Shown one piece after another: positions 5,380 through 9,331 of a stretch of DNA of 9,331 nt. The translations under genes were made by a program, and so were the position numbers. Source of the stretch: Candidatus Krumholzibacteriia bacterium (GTDB taxonomy: Bacteria; Krumholzibacteriota; Krumholzibacteriia; LZORAL124-64-63); assembly GCA_027056825.1 (NCBI GenBank), contig JALUJS010000362.1, forward strand, positions 1 through 9,331, in the 5' to 3' direction. Numbering within the stretch: position 1 is the stretch's first letter; each line of letters begins with the position of its first letter. The notes beneath the pieces are model-generated. The model was not told the origin of the DNA. It saw only the letters and a program-made list of their open reading frames with translations, and did no database searches.

Positions 5380-7566
5380 TCAGGATCCCCGCAACTGGCG
5401 CCGCATGGCCTGCAACCGTTGATCCCCGGGCCTGAGGGCCAGGGCCTTGTCGAGAGCGGCGATCGCCCCCGGGCGGTCGCCACTCTGCTGCCTGGCCACC
5501 GCCAGGTTGGCCCATCCCTGGAAATCCTGCGGATCCACGGCCACGGCCCGACCGAACCAGCGGGTCGCCGCGTCGGGGTCGCCCCGGCGCAGGGCGCATA
5601 CCCCGGCGTTGAGCAACGATCCGGCCTGGCGGGGGTTGGCCGCAGCCGCCCGCGCGAAGTACCCTTCGGCCGCGGTGAATTTCCCGGCGGACATTTCCAG
5701 GTTGCCCAGGTTGTGCAGCAGACCGGGATGATCCGGCCGCCGGCGCAGGCCGCGGTCCAGGGCCCCGTGGGCGCGGTCGTCCGCTCCGGCCTGGCGCGCC
5801 AAGCGCGCAGCGGCGAGATAGAGGTCCGCACTGCGGGTGGGGTCCGGTTCGGCGGCCGCCTGGTCCAGGGTCCGGTCGACCGCCCGGGTCAGGATTGGGG
5901 CCGGGTCCGGTCCGGCGACGCTGCCGGCGCGCCGCCAGAGGATACCTCCGGGTCCGGCGGCGGCGGTTGACCAACGGGAGTCGCCGGCCAGGGCCGTGGC
6001 CAGCGGGGCATAGGCGCCGCCTCCGAAGGCCAGGCAAACCGCCTCCACCTGCCTGCGGTCAAGCTCCTCCAGACTTTCCCGCGTGCCGCTTTTGATGCGG
6101 TGGTAGACGCCCCAGAGGGAGGCGGGGTAGGCCTCGGTGCGGCCGTCGATGAACAGGCGGGCTGGGCTGTTGCCCAGCACGTAGGCCGCGGCGTCAAGGT
6201 TGGTGAAGGTTCGTGTCATGCCCGCGCCGGCCAGGACCTTTGCGGCGTCCCGGGGGTACAGTCCGGGGGTCAGGCCGCCCCCGCTGCGCCAGGCCACGCC
6301 CTCATGCAGGTAGAAGGTGTTGTCCAGGATACGCGGCGCCCACAGTCCCATCACCGCCAGCATGGCCAGCGCCGGAACCGCCGGTCCCGGAATCGCCCGC
6401 AGGCGTCGGCCGACGAGCCCCGGGAACCCTGGTATTTCGGGCACGGCCCGGTCGGTGTGAAGGAGTGCGAAGGCCACCGCCATCAGCCCGATGTTGCGCT
6501 CGCCTTGCCAGGCCGCGGCCGCCGCTGCGGCAAAGAGCAGGACACGCAACAGGCTGATGCGGCGCCAGGACAGGATGATGCGCAGCAGGCCCCAGGCCAC
6601 CAGCAGCCGGTAGGCCGTCAGGGTCCAGGCCAGGCTGTTGATGGTCTGGGCAAGGGGGGCCAGTTCGCTGATGGTGGCCTGCAGGTCCACGCCTCCGCCG
6701 CGGAACTGTCCCAGCACCAGCAGGGGGTAGGTCCAGCCGCGCCAACCGGCCGGGGTCAGGCCGAGGGCCAGGATACTGAAACCCAGGGCCAGGGCCCAGC
6801 GGCGAAGAGGCATTGCTTTTCGGCGTCCGGACAGGAGCCCCTGCGCCGGATGCAGCAACCCGGCCAGCAGGATCAAGCCCGGCACCAGGACGGAAAACCC
6901 GTGGAACTGGGCCCACAGGAGGGTGACCCACGGCAGGTATCCGCACGGGGTCCGGGGATCCAGGGCCGCCGGCAGGCCCGCCGACAGGTCCGCACGCTGG
7001 TCCCCTTCTGTCCGCAGACAGGCCTCGACCCGGGGCACGGTGACCGCCAGCAGGATATAGGACACCAGTTCCGGCCTGATGGTCAGACGCGGCCAGAGCA
7101 CACCCAGGGCGGCCAGGACGCCCAGGCCATTCCACGCGGCCCGGGTGTGGGTTCCGCCCGGCCGGGGCCGGACCAGGACCAGCACCAGGACCACAGCCAG
7201 GGTGACCCGCAGCATGTTCCATCCGGAGGCAATGCTCGCGGGGGTGGCCAGGGCGCTCAATGCGGCGGCCAATTTGCCGGCCAGGGCGATCAGGACTTGG
7301 AACAGCCACTCGTGGTCGATCCAGGGATGGTCCGGGGCGGTGAAACTGTAGGTGTTGGCGTGGGGGATGGTTCCGGCCAGGATGTCCCGGCCCGCCCGCC
7401 AGTGCAGCCAGATGTCCAGGTCACCCAGGGAGTGACGGGCCAGCAGAAACGCCATGAGTACCGCCGGAACAGCCCAGATCCAGCGGCCCCAATCCGGAAA
7501 CGGACCGGCGCCGGTCCCGGAAGCCGGCGTTTCATCCTGATTTTGCTTCCTTGGGGAGGTCGTCAT
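5380..7566 (-). CDS. Polytopic membrane protein with C-terminal TPR domain (GT-C glycosyltransferase-like)
   Basis: This 728-residue protein has a short cytoplasmic start (1-27), then many hydrophobic segments up to about 410, then a soluble domain and TPRs. After the first membrane helix (29-45) comes a loop with GDLDIWLHWRAG (48-59) and DHPWIDHEWL (79-88). This pattern of an acidic pair, Trp, then a His-Glu-Trp motif is familiar from uncharacterised membrane proteins resembling GT-C (PMT-like) lipid-sugar glycosyltransferases. The soluble part (about 411-550) contains the LFIDGRTEAY motif (471-480) that I associate with the same group. TPR units cover about 580-714 (for example 613-646, 647-680 and 681-714). 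The role is probably in the envelope, perhaps sugar transfer, but the activity is unproven. The start is ATG 7566, which has no SD; an extended -10 lies 7 bases upstream, so the message may be leaderless. Confidence 0.85.
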   Translation of the reverse strand: MTTSPRKQNQDETPASGTGAGPFPDWGRWIWAVPAVLMAFLLARHSLGDLDIWLHWRAGRDILAGTIPHANTYSFTAPDHPWIDHEWLFQVLIALAGKLAAALSALATPASIASGWNMLRVTLAVVLVLVLVRPRPGGTHTRAAWNGLGVLAALGVLWPRLTIRPELVSYILLAVTVPRVEACLRTEGDQRADLSAGLPAALDPRTPCGYLPWVTLLWAQFHGFSVLVPGLILLAGLLHPAQGLLSGRRKAMPLRRWALALGFSILALGLTPAGWRGWTYPLLVLGQFRGGGVDLQATISELAPLAQTINSLAWTLTAYRLLVAWGLLRIILSWRRISLLRVLLFAAAAAAAWQGERNIGLMAVAFALLHTDRAVPEIPGFPGLVGRRLRAIPGPAVPALAMLAVMGLWAPRILDNTFYLHEGVAWRSGGGLTPGLYPRDAAKVLAGAGMTRTFTNLDAAAYVLGNSPARLFIDGRTEAYPASLWGVYHRIKSGTRESLEELDRRQVEAVCLAFGGGAYAPLATALAGDSRWSTAAAGPGGILWRRAGSVAGPDPAPILTRAVDRTLDQAAAEPDPTRSADLYLAAARLARQAGADDRAHGALDRGLRRRPDHPGLLHNLGNLEMSAGKFTAAEGYFARAAAANPRQAGSLLNAGVCALRRGDPDAATRWFGRAVAVDPQDFQGWANLAVARQQSGDRPGAIAALDKALALRPGDQRLQAMRRQLRGS

Positions 7567-7573
7567 GGACGGG

Positions 7574-7619
7574 AATGTATCACCCCCGAGTGATCGGTGC
7601 GAACATCAAAATTTTTTTT
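7574..7619 (-). promoter_or_regulatory. Extended -10 promoter with UP-like A/T tract for the membrane-TPR gene
   Basis: Read on the minus strand, an A8T4 tract (7619-7608) is followed by TTCGCA (7603-7598, 4/6 of a -35), an 18-base spacer ending in TGA, and TACATT (7579-7574, 4/6 of a -10). The TG one base before the -10 makes an extended -10. Seven bases then lead to ATG 7566, so transcription should begin at the start codon itself. The A/T tract sits where an UP element binds the alpha subunits of RNA polymerase. Confidence 0.5.
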
Positions 7620-7680
7620 GACAAGCTGACCCGGATGACAGGAGGCAAATTGTCAAATTGTCAAAACCAGGAAGATGACA
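7618..7680. promoter_or_regulatory. Cluster of TGAC/TGACA half-sites (candidate operator array)
   Basis: Direct-strand TGAC occurs at 7619, 7627, 7636 and 7676 (three of these as TGACA). The complementary TGTCA occurs at 7651 and 7659, inside a tandem AAATTGTC repeat (7647-7654 and 7655-7662). TTTTGACA (7616-7623) and TGTCAAAA (7659-7666) form 8-base inverted arms. Six half-sites fall within 62 bases between two divergent genes. The repeats are seen; binding by a regulator is inferred. Confidence 0.4.
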
Positions 7681-7828
7681 AAGCAGTAATGATTTCGTCC
7701 TCGTTTGGGGGTCGCTGTAACTGATGTAATCCTTGGTAGTTGGGAAGATGAGAAAACCTTCGCTGAATGCCCTTCCCTTGGTATGGGACTTGTAATAAGG
7801 AGGATGACGAACCCCACCGGTAACCGGA

Positions 7829-7857
7829 TTTCTGGGGGAAGTGCAAAACCCCGGAAA
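7829..7857 (+). promoter_or_regulatory. Leader hairpin abutting the sigma-factor ribosome binding site
   Basis: TTTCTGGGG (7829-7837) pairs with CCCCGGAAA (7849-7857) as a 9-bp stem with one G-U pair and an 11-base loop. It ends at the first base of the SD stretch AGGAAGG (7857-7863). The same TGGGG (7833-7837) can instead pair with CCCCA at 7812-7816, so two exclusive folds are possible. This fits translational control of the sigma gene, but no known riboswitch class was recognised. Confidence 0.4.
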
Positions 7858-7868
7858 GGAAGGTTGAC

Positions 7869-8834
7869 ATGGCCAAGGTTGGAAAGACTCCGGCAGCCCG
7901 CAAGGTGAGCAAGAGCGCCAAAAGCGTGAAGGGCACCCGTGCTGCCAAGACCGTCAAGAATACGCGCGCGTCCCGGACAAATGTCCCGGCCGCCCAGTTG
8001 ATGAGCAACCTGGATCTGTATTTCCAGGAGGTCAAGACCTACTCCCTGCTGACCAGGGACGAGGAATGTGAACTGGCCCGCGGCATCCACAGCAACGACA
8101 GCGAGAGCCTGCACAAGTTGGTCAAGGCCAACCTGCGCTTCGTGGTGTCCATCGCCAAGGAATACGCCCACTACGGCGTGCCCCTGGAGGATCTGATCAA
8201 CGAGGGCAACCTGGGCCTGTTGAAGGCCGCCCAGCGCTTCGACGAGACCCGCGGCTATAAGTTCATCTCCTACGCCGTGTGGTGGATCCGCCAGTCCATC
8301 CTGGCCTCCCTGGCCAACCACAGCAAGATCGTGCGCATGCCCCTGAACCGGGCCCGCGTCCTGAACCAGATCAAGAAGGCCAGCGGCGAACTGCAGCAGA
8401 AGCTGCGCCGCAAGCCCGAGCCCGAGGAGATCGCTGCCAAGCTGGGTTTGTCCGTCGAAGAGGTCAAGGACACCCTGCCCCTGATGCAGGACAACTTCTT
8501 CCTGGATGACTTCGTGGGCAACGACGAGGACAGCACCTACATGGACTTCCTGGAGGATACCTCCAGCGAGGGTCCCGACAGCAAGGTCATGGACGACGAC
8601 CTGAACCGCAGCATTGAGCGTATGTTGGGCGATCTGAAGGAGCGCGAGGCCAAGGTCCTCAAGCTGTACTACGGCCTGGGCACCGACCGCGAGATGACCC
8701 TGGAGGAGATCGGCAAGATCATGGGTCTGACCCGTGAGCGGATCCGCCAGATCAAGGAGGAGGCCTTCGAGAAGATCCGCACCAGCAAGGCCTTCCGCTA
8801 CATGCACGACTATGCGGAGGACAACCGCATCTGA
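7869..8834 (+). CDS. RNA polymerase sigma factor, RpoD/sigma-70 family, with a periodic basic N-terminal tail
   Basis: This 321-residue protein directs RNA polymerase to promoters. Region 1.2 covers about 46-73. Region 2 covers about 81-154, including the -10-recognition stretch FDETRGYKFISYAVWWIRQSI (124-144, first and last residues given). Region 3 covers about 152-200, the region 3.2 finger about 213-232 (DDF and DFLED elements), and region 4 about 255-306, with the -35-binding helix GLTRERIRQIKEEA (286-299). It lacks region 1.1 and the large non-conserved insert of proteobacterial RpoD, like the short primary sigmas of Bacteroidetes or group 2 factors. Which of these it is cannot be settled here. 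Residues 1-37 carry 12 Lys/Arg, nine of them exactly every third residue from 12 to 36. The start is ATG 7869, with AGGAAGG (7857-7863) 5 bases upstream. A strong terminator follows at 8863-8894. It is divergent from the membrane-TPR gene. Confidence 0.95.
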   Translation: MAKVGKTPAARKVSKSAKSVKGTRAAKTVKNTRASRTNVPAAQLMSNLDLYFQEVKTYSLLTRDEECELARGIHSNDSESLHKLVKANLRFVVSIAKEYAHYGVPLEDLINEGNLGLLKAAQRFDETRGYKFISYAVWWIRQSILASLANHSKIVRMPLNRARVLNQIKKASGELQQKLRRKPEPEEIAAKLGLSVEEVKDTLPLMQDNFFLDDFVGNDEDSTYMDFLEDTSSEGPDSKVMDDDLNRSIERMLGDLKEREAKVLKLYYGLGTDREMTLEEIGKIMGLTRERIRQIKEEAFEKIRTSKAFRYMHDYAEDNRI

Positions 8835-8862
8835 ACCGATATTTCAAAAGGGCGAGCGAGAG

Positions 8863-8894
8863 ACGGCTCCGGTGGCAACCGGAGCCGTTTTATT
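8863..8894 (+). terminator. Rho-independent terminator of the sigma factor gene
   Basis: ACGGCTCCGGT (8863-8873) and ACCGGAGCCGT (8878-8888) form a perfect 11-bp stem with the loop GGCA, followed directly by TTTTATT (8888-8894). It lies 28 bases after the sigma-factor stop. The minus strand has no T-run after the stem, so it serves mainly the rightward gene. Confidence 0.93.
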
Positions 8895-8923
8895 GCCGGC
8901 CAGGAGTCGGCCCGTCGGCCGGG

Positions 8924-9331
8924 TCAGGGGGCGTCGGAGGCTTCGCGGGGTGTGACGGCGCCGGCAGTGGCCTCCCGCACGCCGTCGGTGAACGCCGCGC
9001 AACGGGAGTTGGGCACCCACACCCTCCAGGTCACCGCTTCGGTGTAGGTTTCTCCGCGGATCTCGCCGGCGGCCCGGCGCAACAGGTGTTCGAGGGTCTT
9101 GCGCAGGGGGTAGGGGAAGTCCAGGACATAGATTCGACCCTGGAGGACCACTCGGGTCTCCGCCAGCCGGACGGCGGTTTCGGCGGCCTCGCCATAGGCC
9201 CGGGAGAGGCCGCCGGTGCCCAGCTTGATGCCTCCGAAGTAGCGGATGACCACCACCACGGCATCGGTGACCTCAACCTTGCGCAGGGCGGCGAGGATGG
9301 GCTCGCCGGCAGTACCGGACGGTTCGCCCGC
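8924..9331 (-). CDS. YigZ/IMPACT family protein (UPF0029), 5' part outside window
   Basis: The frame stays open to the right edge, so the N-terminus is missing. The visible 135 residues begin with GEPSGTAGEPIL, the hallmark of YigZ/IMPACT proteins, followed by VVVVIRYFGGIKLGTGGLSRAYG, which is equally typical (the run is about residues 25-47 of the visible part; only its pattern is used). The C-terminal part (about 66-130) fits the small DUF1949 domain, with a DFPYPLRKTLEHLL helix and a YTEAVTWRVWVP strand. E. coli YigZ has about 205 residues, so roughly 70 are missing. The bacterial role is not firmly known; the eukaryotic relative IMPACT regulates the translation-control kinase GCN2. The GTG at 9259 is internal, because the conserved motif lies upstream of it. 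It converges with the sigma gene, 30 bases from the latter's terminator. Confidence 0.92.
   Translation of the reverse strand, partial: AGEPSGTAGEPILAALRKVEVTDAVVVVIRYFGGIKLGTGGLSRAYGEAAETAVRLAETRVVLQGRIYVLDFPYPLRKTLEHLLRRAAGEIRGETYTEAVTWRVWVPNSRCAAFTDGVREATAGAVTPREASDAP

Larger units (their letters stand above)
7567..7868. other. 302-bp divergent intergenic region, structured
   Basis: This gene-free stretch lies between the membrane-TPR gene and the sigma factor gene and is more AT-rich than its surroundings. From left to right it holds the promoter for the leftward gene, an A/T tract (7608-7619), a cluster of TGAC half-sites (7618-7680), two copies of CCTTGGTA (7731-7738 and 7776-7783), a GGGAAG/CTTCCC inverted pair (7742-7747 and 7772-7777), two TGTAAT boxes (7725-7730 and 7791-7796), a CCGGT-A-ACCGG palindrome (7817-7827) and a hairpin next to the sigma-factor SD. 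The short reading frame through 7705-7908 has no convincing coding character and overlaps the sigma gene out of frame. Confidence 0.7.

Noticed and set aside
6100..7593. 497-codon plus-strand frame antisense to the membrane-TPR gene
   Set aside because: The composition is Gly/Gln/Arg-rich with no domain pattern, whereas the minus strand encodes hydrophobic helices and TPRs.
7776..7796. Second sigma-54-like site, TTGGTAT-N5-TTGTA, before the sigma factor gene
   Set aside because: Spacing is right, but three consensus C positions are T, including the important -12 C. It is too weak to claim.
7812..7860. Known riboswitch (c-di-GMP GEMM-like GCAAA and GGTAACCGG fragments)
   Set aside because: Only short fragments resemble the class. 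The order, spacing and conserved core of GEMM or other classes known to me are absent.
7705..7908. Short 67-codon frame overlapping the start of the sigma factor gene
   Set aside because: Its composition does not look coding, it overlaps the sigma gene out of frame, and the region is better explained as a regulatory leader.
8896..8922. CCGGCC/GGCCGG inverted repeat as terminator of the YigZ-family gene
   Set aside because: A 6-bp stem with a 15-base loop and no T-run on the minus strand. It is plausible only as chance in GC-rich DNA.

Overview
This window comes from a GC-rich bacterium: third codon positions are mostly G or C, and Shine-Dalgarno (SD) sites are the GGAGG/AAGGA type. No ribosomal RNA or ribosomal protein gene is present, so the lineage cannot be fixed. 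An MglA-type GTPase relative, a candidate sigma-54 promoter, a stand-alone CheY-like receiver, a DUF4139 surface or periplasmic protein, TPR proteins and a compact RpoD-type sigma factor together suggest a Gram-negative, free-living lineage of the deltaproteobacterial or FCB/candidate-phylum kind. That placement is inference. There are no mobile elements, CRISPR arrays, tRNAs or rRNAs, and the region looks like ordinary chromosome with several regulatory oddities.

Layout. 31-474 (-) is an unrecognised 147-residue protein. It is divergent from 724-1566 (+), an MglA-like protein whose GTPase motifs are all altered and which carries a Pro/Ala linker and a C-terminal extension. Between them lie a well-spaced sigma-54 promoter (644-659) and, about 120-150 bp upstream of its predicted start site, an imperfect palindrome suited to an enhancer-binding protein. 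A hairpin follows the MglA-like gene. Next come an eight-repeat TPR protein (1626-2498) and UppP (2559-3350), the undecaprenyl-diphosphate phosphatase of the cell-wall lipid carrier cycle. A single-domain response regulator (3370-3744, -) converges on uppP and diverges from a secreted DUF4139 protein (3911-5314). A large polytopic membrane protein with a C-terminal TPR domain (5380-7566, -) converges on the DUF4139 gene.

A 302-bp divergent region (7567-7868) separates the membrane-TPR gene from an RpoD-family sigma factor (7869-8834). It is packed with structure: an UP-element-like A/T tract, TGACA half-sites in both orientations, direct repeats, and a hairpin abutting the sigma-factor SD. 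The sigma factor ends in a strong intrinsic terminator. It converges on a YigZ/IMPACT-family gene that runs off the right edge.

How the genes relate. No single pathway is visible. The recurrent themes are envelope functions (UppP, the DUF4139 exported protein, the polytopic membrane protein), signalling (degenerate MglA-like GTPase, CheY-like receiver) and transcription (sigma factor). The most notable points are the pseudo-GTPase under a likely sigma-54 promoter, the strict every-third-residue Lys/Arg tail on the sigma factor, the structured leader before that sigma gene, and two genes whose promoters sit so close to the start codon that their transcripts would be leaderless.
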